DNA of 64,000 nt from Litsea cubeba (lineage: Eukaryota; Streptophyta; Magnoliopsida; Laurales; Lauraceae): the NCBI GenBank assembly GCA_012931725.1, contig CM022949.1, positions 60,512,106 to 60,576,105 on the forward strand, read 5' to 3'. Numbering within the stretch: the first letter of the stretch is position 1; every line of letters begins with the position of its first letter. Below, one piece after another: positions 43,165-54,109 of this stretch. The notes beneath the pieces were generated by a model. It ran no database searches, was not told the DNA's origin, and worked only from the letters and a program-made list of their open reading frames with translations. The position numbers were made by a program, and so were the translations under genes.

Positions 43165-44796
43165 TTTATTTGAGAACACGATGCTAGAAATGAAATATTT
43201 GCATATCATATATTTTGCTCTATGCTTATATTTCTTTTCTCGATTCCTTGGCTACTTTATAATTGGTGGCCTATGTTGAATTCCGCATCTAAAAAATGAG
43301 ATGAGATTTTTTGTTTGGAAATTTCTAATTCTTTGAATTTATTTCCACTCTTTCTCTTTTCAAAAAAAAAAAACAAAAAAAAATCAGATTTTTCAGTTTG
43401 GATTCAAAATTGAGAAACTTTGATCCTCTCCCTTCTGGGCACTGGCGCTCACGGAAATCGCTGAGACCGTGTTCGGATCGGGGATTGGGCCATTGTTTCT
43501 CTTCGATGAGTTCATTAAAGATCTAAAAAAATATTTATATAAATAAAAATAAAAAAATTAGATTTCTCATTTTGGATTCAAAATTGAGAAACCTTGATCC
43601 GTTCCTATCGTTCATCGCGCTTGCAGAAATGTTGAGCCTGTTCGACTAAGGTTTTGGGCCATCGTTTCTCTTCGATGAGTTCATTAAAAAAAATAAATAA
43701 AAATATAATTAAAAAAAAAGACATAGACCACTAAGGTTAAACCAACTGTGTTCTTTGATCATGGTTGATTCAAAGAAAAGCCTTGTCCAGAGTGTGGAGA
43801 CAGCTTGACTGTTCTAGGCAAGGGTCCTCCAAATGGGTTCATTAAGTAATCATACCCTTACCTGGGGGCGATTCTATCAATCAAGATTTCATAAGACCGG
43901 GTTAGGAGGCCTATGTGTACTCTCTCGTCTTTTAAATAAAATTTTTTTTAAAAAATATAAAATTTTTAAAAAATAAAAATTTTAAAATAAAAAATAAAAA
44001 ATAGAAAAAAATTTTCAAAAAAATTCTTAAAATAAAAAAAAATAATAAAAAAAAATAAAAAATAATAAAAAAAAGATTTTTTTTTAAAAAAAAAATCTTC
44101 AAAATCTTCAAAAAAAAAAACTTCCGTCATTTTGGGTTCAGATTGGAGAAATCTTGGTCTTCTCCTTTTGAGCACTGGCGCTCGCGGAAATCGCTGAGCC
44201 CGTGTTCAGATTGGAGTGCCTTTTGCTCTCTTTGATGAACCCGATATTGGCCTTTCAAAAAAAAAAACTCGTCATTTTTAGATTCAGATTCGAGAAATTA
44301 TGGTTCATTTCTTTCTGAGCACTGGCGCTCGCGGAAATCGCTGAGCCCGTGTTTAGATTGGAATACCATCGGCTCTCTTTGATGAATCCAATTTTGACCT
44401 TTCAAAACAGAGAATCTCATCTCATAGATGCGGTCTCAAAACATTTGTGTCTAGCGGTACTAGTACGCCCTTTTAGGGTCTACTGTATTGCGACCGGCAC
44501 ATCTGCAACTCCAACTTTATATTCTTCTTACCTCGAGCAAGCTCTGCTTCTCGATAAGTCGAATTTAAGTTCACAATTGCTTCTAGTAGTCACTGGGATG
44601 CCCATTCTGGGCTTACCATACTTGCGATCAGAACAATTGTACCCTCTATGGCGTTTTGCCTTCTTCATGTTGCTTGGGTCATCTTCCGCTAGCAATTTGA
44701 AAAGACGAAACCATAGAACTTCCCATTTATGATCATTATATTCTTGTGATTGCTAATGGATATGGTCTTGTTTCAGAAATTTTCGAAAAACTAACA
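43165..44796 (+). other. Copy C 5' leader, repeat-rich and non-coding
   Basis: Counterpart of copy A 7502-9426. It has about two of the 130 bp units (43383-43695), a poly-A/T stretch (43930-44110) and two of the longer units (44105-44415), then a unique segment to the gag start (44420-44796) that closely matches copy A 7502-7870. Confidence 0.8.
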
Positions 44797-46970
44797 ATGC
44801 AGCTTCACTAACCATTACTTTCGATGAAAACAAGCACCAACTCATGCTTCAACAGAAGCAAACCGCGCGCACTTACAAGCGCCCCATCAGCTGCCGAAGC
44901 ATCAACTCCCTCGGCAACTCTCTGAACTCCGGGTCGATCTCGACTCCCCGGACTATCGTCTTTGGGATGCTGGGACCATTCCCACTTCCTGAGGAACAAA
45001 CTGCTCCCTCCAAGAAGCAGAAACTCGCCTCTCAACGTGTCACTACCGTGACACCAAAGGCGAGCACCAGCAGGCCTGTAGCCCGTGGCACCCCCACGAA
45101 GCCTCGACCTGAAAGCAACCAGGTCTATCCCAAGACTTGGTCCCCAAGACCTTCACCAAAGCAAAGAAGGTCCCAAACATCCACTAAGCCAGCATTCCTG
45201 GCCCCACTCAAGGAGAACCAGTTCTACCCTCTTGCCTACATGAAAGAGGAGAGACCCATCTCCAACCTGACTTCCAAGTCATCCCAGCATGAGCCGGCTT
45301 GTTCCTACAAGCCCAAAATCAAGTCATGCATCACAAGGCCTCTACAAGCACCTGCTAAGGCCTACAAACCTGCAGTTCGACCCTTCATCTCTACGGGGGC
45401 TGAACTCCAAAAATTCAAAGCTTCGCTGCAACAGGCGAAGGACAGGGTTTGCATCCTGTCCTTGCCCAGCTACAAAGAAGACAGCCTCGGCTGCTGCGCC
45501 TGAGGGAGCACATCCTTCATTGTCAAAGCCCAGCCAGAGCTGACCGAAGCTCAAATTGCTCGTCGTATACGCCGCCGCGCGTCATACCGGCAAAAGAGAC
45601 TAGAGAAGCAAAGGACCCCGCCTCCTACACTCCAAGTCTCTCCCAAATGGGTCGAAAAAGAAAGACCCAACCAAGTTGCTGCCGTCCATATTGTTGGAAA
45701 AACCAGTCAGAAATCATCAAGAAAAGAGCCAACCGCCATTGCAACCTCTAAACCAAAAAAAAAGGTCCTCAATGTGCAGACCAAGTCAGCTCCTCAGCCA
45801 CCAAAGAAAGCTGAAAACAAAGCTGCTGGTAAGAGACCTGAACTCTCAGATGCCTTCAAAGAACGAGTAGAGAAGAAATACCCGTTTGATGAAGACGTTG
45901 ATGAAATCTTCGGGGCTCTTGTGGCAAACGGCAAGCTCACCTTGCCTGAACCAAAAAGACCGGGTGATGTTGGCAAAACCAACGATCCTCGGTACTGTCC
46001 ATACCACCAGATGATCTCGCATCCTCTCAATCAATGCTTCGTTGTGAGAGAGAAAATAAACGAGATGTGGAAAAACGGAGTCATCACCTTTGACAAAAAC
46101 TATGGGTCTGCCTCCGTCAACATGGTGACATGTGGCCAAACATCAGAATCACCGAAGAAGAAGATCACTACTTCCTTCAAGGTGATAAACTCAATCCAAG
46201 CGTCCGAGGAACTGGTTCCTTACCCGACACCAGACGGACAACCGATATGGGTACATCCCGATCTCCTGGAAGATGAAAATTGGGAGGTCGTGAAAACAAA
46301 GCCTACAGCTCAACAGCAAAGGCAGGCTAGGAAACATCTCCTCAAGCTTAAACGGCAAGAGAAGACCCAGCCAAAACTAGAGGTCAAAGAAAAGGCAGAG
46401 GCTTCCTCTACCGCTTCACTGGAGGCAACAAAAACAACCCTTCCAGAGACTTCAAAGGGGGTAAGGAAATTCACTCTCAGTGATTTCATGCCACCTCAAT
46501 TCAAAGAAGCCATGCAGGAGGCATCATACTCTTACAATTCGGTAGTTGGATTCTCCATTGATGGATATGAGTGCAGCGACACCGATGATGGATTCGAATC
46601 CAACTACACAGATGAGTGGGAGGAGTCCCTTGAAACAGGAGAATATCTCTCCGATGAAGAATGGGTTCCTGAGTCTCATCTTATGCCAGTAATCTGGTAT
46701 AACCCCCCACAGCCACAAGGATCCTGGTCTGATGATGAAGAAGACCAAGAGGCTGTACAAGAAAATGCTGCTGACCCAGCACCTCTCATTACTCCAGTGG
46801 AAATCAACCATGTTGAGCCACAAAGAGTGGATGAAGAAGAAGATCCGGGTCCCATGCCTGATCTTGAAGAATATGCAAGGATCTTGCAGCGACTCGCTCT
46901 AGAACAAGAGCAAGAACGCGTCAATGAGCCTCCTCACGATCCAGAGCCAGGTACATCCATCCTCCCTTAA
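44797..46970 (+). pseudogene. Copy C gag, capsid region deleted
   Basis: The gag ATG at 44797 has lost one G compared with copy A, so it reads M-Q-L-H-stop. The N-terminal domain is otherwise open at 44844-45503. At about 45703-45706 (AAAAACCA joined to GTCAGAAATC) about 1.0 kb present in copy A (about 3790-4811) is missing, removing the capsid core. From 45774 the C-terminus is open for 398 codons: KSAPQPPKKAENKAAG, DPRYCPYHQMISHPLNQCF, then an acidic segment. It stops at 46970, next to a 25 bp direct duplication (TCCCTTAACTCCTGAA, near 46961 and 46998). Confidence 0.85.
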
Positions 46971-47104
46971 CTCCTGAAGACCACCCGGTACATCCTCCCT
47001 TAACTCCTGAAAATGGAGAAAATTGCTGGATAGACGATCCTCTTACATCCGAGGATGAGTCTGACTCCGATCAGGCAACGTCTCCCGTCAGAACTTCCTG
47101 TAAT

Positions 47105-49826
47105 GTGATAATTCGGGATTATAGCTCTTCCGAAGCATCGTCTGATGAGAGCACTTACACTCCGGCGACGCCTAGCAATGTATCTTCTGAAGCCACCTCG
47201 TCTCACGTGACTTTCACTGAGATGACACCCTCTCAGGTTTCTTCTCCTGAGACTGTGACTTCAAAGTTTACACCCTTCCTGACTGAAGAATTCCCAGCCA
47301 TTGATGCCTGGGATGATGAATTAGTCAACGAAGAAGAAAGGTTGCTGGATGCTGTTCAGGACTTGTTCCCGGAAAATGCTCAGTGCAACACGATCACTGA
47401 GGATGGCAACTCTGCTGCTGATTCATCCTCAGCAAATGAAAAACGACAGCCTCTTGGTCCTGAAGACAATCTTCCAAATGAAGACCCTTCTCAAGAAGCT
47501 CTCGAAGTTGGTAGAGGCACCCGCTCTGGCCGGGACTACCACAAAAATTACAACCAATCTTCCTTTACATATGTAAATCCTTCGGGAAAAGATGTTGTAA
47601 GCGCCCCTAGTGGCAACAATGATGAACATGCAGGCCCTAAGGAGGCTTTCAAGTATGACTTGATTGAACACTTCAAGCACATACCTGCACGTCTGCACAT
47701 CCTAGATTTGTTGCGAATGTCTCCGCACACTCGTGATAATCTCATTTCGGAATTACAAAAGCTGAATAAGGATGTCGACAAATACGCCCCGCAAGTCCTC
47801 CAAATTGAAATGGATTACCGGCTCAAAAACTCAGAAGCCTCCTCAAAGGGAGAAAAGAAGAAAACTGAGGGATCATGCATTGAATGCCTCTCGGTTAAAA
47901 AAGCAGCCAGTGCAACCATCGCCTTCACAAAGGACGACCTCCTACTTGGCGAAACCAGGCATAACCGACCCCTATACTTCACAGGGTATATCAAGGAAAT
48001 GCCTATGCGCAGAGTTCAGATCGACCCAGGTTCTGCACTCAACCTCATCTCCACATCGGCTCTTGAAGAGTTGGGCATCCCACCCAGCAAGCTGAGCCAC
48101 ACATCTGTATCTATCTTTGGATACGATGGGAGTACTCAAAGGCCTATCGGCAAAATCAGGTTCAAGTTGCAGATCGGTGATCTTATCTCTGAGGTCACAG
48201 TGTATGCAATAAAAACCCCTTCATGCTACAACATCCTTCTCGGACACCCTTGGATCCACGAGAATGGTGTTGTCCCTTCAACTCTACATCAATGCATCAA
48301 GTTTGTTGGCGACGACGGCATGATACATCGAGTCTTTGCAGACAGAAAACCCTTCAAAGGTAAAGAAGTCCACTTCGCAGACTCACAAATGTATGAAGGT
48401 GAAAAAGAAGAAGAGGATAAGCACACAGCATCCTTTGCCGAAAATCTCCAGAAAGATAAAGGCAAAGCTCCTCAACAATCACCGGAAGAAAACAAACCAT
48501 CCGGTAAATCTGAAGAGAGCATGCAAACTCCCTTCATCATCTCCCTCAAATCTTCAAAGCCTTTAGTCATCACAACTAAAGTGAAGAAGGCAAAACAAAA
48601 GCCTGGGGGCAAATTTGTTGTCTCTTTCGTGTCTATCATGCAAGACACGGACTCGGATTCAGAGCCAGAAGATGACACATCGTCAAGCCAAGCTGACACT
48701 CAACAAGTTCAGCCTGCTCTCACTCCAATGGAGATAACTTCTGACATAGAAGATCCTACGTCAGCTTCCTTCGTTGTTCCAGCAACTTCAGCAGGGAAAA
48801 AGCCGATCTTCTTCCATAGATCGGATGCTTCTTCATCAAACTCCATGCTTGAACCTTTCCAAAATGAAGGTATGCCTCAACTTTCCTTATACAGTTCTGT
48901 GGCACAAGCTATTATGAAGAAAATGGGCTATGACGCTCAAAACCCAGTCGGTTTGGGAGAAGGACGCGGTATTCTCACGCCATTGGGGCCCGTCTTGACC
49001 AAAAGCCAGCTGGAAGATTGGAGACTCTACGGCTATGTAGAAAAGTCTTCACACGGGTTAGGGTATGATCCTGACACTCCCTTGAGACAGTTGACACAAA
49101 GGCTTAAAAGTCAATATACTGACCAAGCCTCAACTTCTCAAGTCCATGAAGACATCGATCTCCCTGGATATCTTTTTGATGTGTCACTTGACAAAGATCC
49201 AGGAAGCTCATCCAATTGGCACGATTTCTCCGAAAATGAAGAGGAGTTGTCCGATGGCACAGACGTGTGGACTTCTGACCCAGAAGAACCCTCATCTCCA
49301 AAAGAAGTAGCCTACTTCGACCCAGTTTCAACAGGCGATTGGGATCATCTCATAGCAAGCCTTGGGAAAATTACCGATCAAGGAGACCCGTGGAAAGGAA
49401 CAAAACCTTGGTCTGGAAATGCCTTTGAAAACCCAGAAGGTTTCGTTGAGCTGGAAGCCTCCGAAAATATTGTGGAGGAACCACCTTCGAACCTTCCAAC
49501 AGAAGATCCTGTTCAAAAGATAGACTTGGGAACACCAGATAACCCACGTCCTGTATTCATAAGCAAGAATATAAAGGATGATGAGTTACCCGAGTATATC
49601 GCCTTTCTTCGTGAGTTCGTTGATTGCTTTGCATTGTCTTACGCTGAAATGCCAGGCTTAGACCCCAAAATAGCAGTTCACAAACTCAATCTTCAAGAAG
49701 ACATCAAGCCAGTCAAGCAAGGCCAAAGAAGATTCCATCCAGATGTGATGGATAAAATTGAACAAGAAGTTCAAAAACTCAAAAGCGTCGGCTTCATCCG
49801 TGAGGAACAACATCCTGAATGGTTGG
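47105..49826 (+). pseudogene. Copy C pol N-terminus: linker, protease, G-patch-like segment, RT start
   Basis: More than 900 open codons. Acidic, Ser/Thr-rich linker (1-150) with GTRSGRDYHKN; about 200-240 YDLIEHFKHIPARLHILDLL; protease near 290-400 with NRPLYFTGYIKEMP, QIDPGSALNLIS and CYNILLGHPWIHE; acidic spacer; G-patch-like segment near 590-620 (AQAIMKKMGY, GLGEGRGILTPLGPV); second acidic spacer; RT approach HKLNLQEDIKPVKQGQRRF. It ends at the copy D junction after EEQHPEWL; the last codons of the ORF (to 49909) are read from D's LTR. Confidence 0.88.
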
Positions 49827-52188
49827 TGATGGACCGCGCTCCCGGATGCCCGGGGTTCCTACCGAGGTCGGCGGACGTGGGAGTCCGTTTGGTTCCGACC
49901 CTTTCGTAACCGGGGGGCAAAGGGGGGCGTGCCTCAACATTTCTTTTTTTTGTGGGTGTGCCAGATTTTCTATTTTTACTTGGAATTGCAAGTGGTGATC
50001 CGGAGATCAACCTTCGCAAGTAAAAAGGAAATCAACTTCTTTCAAGTTTTCCATTGCACATATATTTAAGAAAAGAGACATTTTTCTTAGTTTGCCGTGA
50101 AAGGCGATTTTTTTGGCATTTATAGCCGATTTTGGCGTTTATAGCCGATTTTTGGCGTTTATAGCCGATTTTGGCGTTTATAGCCGATTTACAATCCTTA
50201 TCAACAATGAAAGACAAGAATTATGATTTTTGTCTCTTTTGAAAAAATACAAACTACAATGAAAAGCAAGAAAAGGAGGATCTAACTTCTCAGGAGATTG
50301 TGGGGGACTCGTTTAGATTGACGGTCGCAAGCCATATGTGGGCTTCGCCATCATCCATGCAGATGAGAACAGAGGATGCTATCGATTCGCTTGGCTTGGC
50401 TATAACCTCGGGTTTTTAGAGGACAAAGACCAAAGGAAGGTCCTATGTCCAATAAAAAGCCGAGTAGACGGGCTGAAAAGTCATATCTAAGCCATTGGAG
50501 GCAGGAGGAGAAGGCAAGGACCTTGGGGGGGGGGGTACCCCCCAAGGGACTTTTGTCACCTTGTTGCGGTGGCCGGTGTAGAATTTCCGCAGAGTTTTCT
50601 CTCTTTTTCCTTTCTCTGGATTTCTGTCTGCTGTCTGTGCTTTTTTCTCTGATGTTTCTGATGTTCTGTGTGTGTTTTTTCTTCTTGGAGAGCCCTCCTA
50701 TTTATAGGCTTTTAGGTAGCCTTTTAGGTGGGTTTATGGGCTTTTATTGTCATTAAGCTGCATAATGGGAGGAGTTACAAAATTGAATTGTTTATTTTGT
50801 AACTCCTTTTTCTTGGCTTCTGATTGGCCGGAGGAGATTGAGGGCATTTAATCACCTTTAATCGCCATGATGGGAGGAGTTTCATGGGTTAAATGCCATG
50901 AATCTCTTGACATGTAACTCCCGAATGCTTGCTTCCGATTTGGCCGTCCAAAGAAATGGATTAATAACTGTAATAAAGCTAGTCAATTAATCGCATTAAG
51001 TGGTCGCCGAGCAGCTGAAGAGTCGCGGGCCGTGCCACGTCTTTTGAGATTCTTCTGTTGATGATCATCGATGGATCTTCATGTAGATCGACATCAGATG
51101 ATCATGTAATTTCAGGTGTTTGTTGCCAACAGCGGGTCGGTGCCATCTGTCCTGTCGATTTCTCGATCGGTCGGGTAGAAAGCACACTTTTTTGGTTGAC
51201 CGGGTGGCGATCAATACTGTCTTCGATACTCTTGATGATTTACCCGTGTTTTGGACGGATGTCAGAGGACTTGGTGTCTCAAAAGCATGAATTTTGGAAA
51301 GTACCAGAGGCTGGGCTCCTCGAATCGCGAAAAAACGGCGAAAACCGGGGTTTCCGGGGCTTTCCCGGCGACCCCGGGGTCCAAGGTCGCCGGCGACCTT
51401 GGCCCAGGGTCGCAGGGGCCTGCGACCCTGGCCCAGGGTCGCAGGGGTCTGCGACCCTGGGGGGGTTTTCCCCCTTTCGTGTCCCGTTTTACGTCCGTTT
51501 TTGCTTTTTTTTAATTCTTTTTTCTTCTGTACTTTTCCTTGACATTTTGACCATTTATTGGCCTGATTTCTTTGTAGGAAACCTGATGAGAATCCTTGCA
51601 TTTTATTTTGCAAAGTTTCCAATTTCCTGAGAAAGCCGAAGACTTTGTCGCGCAGAGCTGCCGATTTTCCGTCAGAAGCTGAAACTGGGCCAAACGATGT
51701 CGGAATGACCTGAAATTTGGTGTGAAGCCTCCTGAGCAATAAATAAGACCAACCATAGGCTTTTGTTTGAGTTTTGAAGCCGTTTGGGGTCCTATCACCT
51801 GTAGACTTGGTTTTTGTCGCGATGAAGATGTCGCGGTTTGATGTGCGGTCAATCGATGTCCGATTGACTTGAAATTTGACATGGAACCTATTGGAGTCAT
51901 TTTAAGATGATCCATAGGCTCTGTCTTGGAAACCATGGTCCCGGGGAGCTTTTGTCGCCGAGAGCTCCTTTTCGGTTGTCGGAGAAGCGAAGTTAGGCCA
52001 AATGATTTTGAAATGGCCCGAAACTTCTTGTGTACTCCTCTTTTGGCTGTCTGGAAGAATCTTGCAGTTTTTGTTTGATTTTGACAAGATTTGATTTTTG
52101 GAAGCAGCATTGCCTATTTATGGCAGGTTGCGACTTCATGTAGCTCTTTGGATCTTGAAAAGGCAAAGTGACATTTTTGGTGTCAACA
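49827..52188 (-). mobile_element. Copy D 3' LTR
   Basis: 2362 bp, from TGTTGACACC (52188) to GGTCCATCA (49827). TATA-like box at 50699-50706. It holds three GC-rich palindromes or hairpins (51381-51460) and lacks two of the U3 modules seen in copy A. It is inverted relative to copy C's LTR at 40534-43139. Confidence 0.93.
51381..51460. repeat. Array of GC-rich palindromes in the copy D LTR
   Basis: 51381-51402 is a perfect 22 bp palindrome centred on GCCGGC (inner part AAGGTCGCCGGCGACCTT). 51404-51416 and 51419-51431 form a 13 bp stem with a 2 bp loop (CCAGGGTCGCAGG and complement). A third stem with AGGGTCGCAG arms follows at about 51435-51458. Copy C has two such elements and copy A one. 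Confidence 0.9.
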
Positions 52189-52203
52189 AATGCCCCCTCG
52201 AGG
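52189..52203 (-). promoter_or_regulatory. Copy D polypurine tract
   Basis: Minus strand CCTCGAGGGGGCATT directly before the 3' LTR start. It serves as plus-strand primer. Confidence 0.85.
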
Positions 52204-52419
52204 TACAGCGGCGAGTTGCTTAACTTTTGTAGTCGATGTGCCTCGAAGAGATTTTTGAAGGAGAGCCTATGACTTGACCAAGAGTCTTTGAGCAGTCTTT
52301 CTTTTTGGTTTTTGTAGCCTTTTGAGCTTCCAGGGGAATTTTATGGTAGTGAAAGGGATTACGTACCATCTCGAGGCAAAGTTTTGAAGATGACATCAGG
52401 GATGTGGATTTGGGTTTTG

Positions 52420-52645
52420 ACCTTGTGACCTAACAGGCTATATGTGGCAGGTTAGGGGGTCGGGTTTGGTTTTGATCGTGTGACCCAACAAGCTGTATGT
52501 GGAATGTTGGGGGATCAATTTTGGTTTTGATCTTGTGACCTAACAGGCTGTATGTGGCAAGTTAGGGGATCAGGTTTCGGTTTTTCGTTTTGGTCTTGTG
52601 ACCTAACAGGCTGTATGTGGCAAGTTAGGGGACCAGGATTTGGTT
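52420..52645 (+). repeat. Tandem repeat of about 60 bp beside the copy D polypurine tract
   Basis: Four units of TTTTGATCTTGTGACCTAAC, AGGCTGTATGTGGCAAGTTA, then GGGGATCAGG and TTTGG. The second unit reads GACCCAACAAGCTG. It lies between the PPT and the promoter of the antisense gene. Confidence 0.85.
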
Positions 52646-52919
52646 TGATGGAATGTCAATTTCAAGATTTTGGCTCAATTTGGTAGATGAGGCTGGATGG
52701 TTTGATTTTTGGAAGCTCATGGGGCTTGGAATTTTCTTTTGTATGGTCCAATCAACTCAAAAGAGGCATGGAACCATTTTTGTATGCTCTTGGTAAGAGG
52801 GATTTCTCTTTGACTAAAAGCCCAAAATTTATTTCTTTTTTTGTGCCTAGGTGGTCAAACCTGGCTCATATGGGCTAACCCATGGGACCTTAAGCTTTTG
52901 AAATAGCTTAGATCTCATA

Positions 52920-53170
52920 TGGTGTCATTTTTGTAAAGAATATCCAAAAATATCTCATTTGGATAGAGAATATCCAAGAATATCTTTACTTGGAGAGAAT
53001 CTCTCATGATCCCTTTATTTTTGGGATAGAATATCTCAAGATATCTTTTTTTTGGGAAAGAATCCGTCATAGATTATATCTTTAGGAGAAAATCTCTCAT
53101 TGATTTCTTTTTGGGAGAGAATCCCTCAAGATATCTTTCTTTTGGGAAAGAATCTTTCTAATTTCTTTCT
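52920..53170 (+). repeat. Degenerate GAGAATCTCTCAxGATATCTTT repeats
   Basis: About eight units of 30-35 bp with the pattern (T)TTGGGA(G/A)A-GAATC-TCTCA-AGATATC-TTT (for example near 52957, 52990, 53032, 53065 and 53120). They lie 70-300 bp upstream of the TATA box of the antisense gene, so they could form its upstream promoter. Confidence 0.7.
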
Positions 53171-53236
53171 TTTGGTAAGGTTACTAATTAGTAACACTTA
53201 CCTCTTTCTTCTTTCCTTCTTTGGTTTGCTCTCCTC

Positions 53237-53244
53237 TATAAAAG
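53237..53244 (+). promoter_or_regulatory. TATA box of the antisense gene in copy D
   Basis: CTCCTCTATAAAAGCAAGGAG: TATAAAAG at 53237-53244, about 120 bp upstream of the proposed start codon at 53366. A transcription start about 30 bp downstream would give a leader of roughly 100 bases rich in CTT and CAAGA. It is on the plus strand, opposite to the element. Confidence 0.7.
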
Positions 53245-53375
53245 CAAGGAGAAGGTTGGATCTCTTGCTCTTATTACTTTCTTTTGCAATAATCTCAAGA
53301 GGGCTTCAAGACCAAGAGCTTTTTTTCTTCAAGATCTTCAAGACTTTTCTTCTTCTTCTCCATCAATGGCTTCAA

Positions 53376-54109
53376 GTAAGTTCTCCCTTTTTTTTTCAAG
53401 AAAACTCCATTGTAGGAAAAATAAAGTTCTTCTTTCTCTTTTTTTTTTGTTTCTTTCTTTTCTTTTCCTCTTTTTTTTTTCTTTTCCACGTGTTTGCCTC
53501 CCTTTTTTTTCACACGGTTTTTTTTTTTTGCTTTCTTTTCTTTTCTTTTTTTCATGTTTTTGTTTTTTTTTTTTGTGTGGGCCGTACGGACATATCCGTA
53601 CGGATCTGGCCGTACGGCCACGTGGCCTGTGGGCCAGCCCCTTAAAATTTTTTTTTTCCTCCCTTTTTTTTTGAGAGAGTTTCTTTTCTTTTCTTTTTTG
53701 TTTTCTTTCCCCTCTTTTTTTTGAGAAAGTTTCTTTTTTTTTTTTTTTTGCTCATCATGATAATGCATTTTTTTTTTTTTGCAAACCAAGATGTTCATGC
53801 ATGCATTCAATTTGTAAATTAAATTTGTAGCATGATGTGATAGCATACCTGAAAGTTTTTGCAAATTTGGGAACTTGGAGCTCGCAGTGATGTTGAGCCC
53901 TTCCTGATTTTGCGGAGACTTTGAGGTTTTGAATGTTTGGAGTTTCGGAGCTCGCAGCGATGTTGAGCCCATCTTCAAGCTTTCTATTTCTTTCGGGATA
54001 GTTCCTTTTCTTCGGAATTGCCCCGTCATCATGTCAAAATTTCGCCAGATTTTTTTAGAGAGATTCTGTCATTTTGATGTTTGATCTTTTTCTTTTCCAT
54101 CCTTTTCAG
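53376..54109 (+). other. Intron 1 of the antisense gene, with palindrome cluster
   Basis: Donor GTAAGTTCTC, acceptor TTTTCAG. It splits ATG-GCT-TCA-A from GT-GGT-TCC. It is very T-rich (long TTTTCTTTT runs), with a GC-rich island at 53576-53640 holding three CCGTACGG palindromes and a CCACGTGG. Two GGAGCTCGCAG(C/T)GATGTTGAGCCC units lie near 53877 and 53947. Confidence 0.75.
53582..53625. repeat. Three CCGTACGG palindromes and a CACGTG box
   Basis: CCGTACGG at 53582-53589, 53596-53603 and 53610-53617 (the last within GGCCGTACGGCC, 53608-53619), starting exactly 14 bp apart, then CCACGTGG at 53618-53625. It stands out in an otherwise T-rich intron. Confidence 0.9.

Larger units (their letters stand above)
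40534..49826 (+). mobile_element. Ty3/gypsy Tat/Ogre-type retrotransposon, copy C (5' LTR to RT start)
   Basis: Plus strand: 5' LTR, candidate PBS, leader, gag with a large deletion, then a long open protease and G-patch stretch, cut at 49826 in the RT N-terminus (EEQHPEWL) by copy D in the opposite orientation. Only 8 bp (CATACGGG, after the GGGGG duplication) separate it from the large solo LTR. The remaining part should continue right of copy D, outside the window. Confidence 0.9.

Noticed and set aside
51058..51739. Overlapping long ORFs on both strands inside the copy D LTR
   Set aside because: They run through GC-rich repeats and differ between LTR copies; no protein motif. Only the shared-start sense ORF was kept, as a weak finding.
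53295..54032. 245-codon lysine-rich ORF on the minus strand
   Set aside because: It is the complement of T-rich intron sequence of the antisense gene, low in complexity, with no domain.
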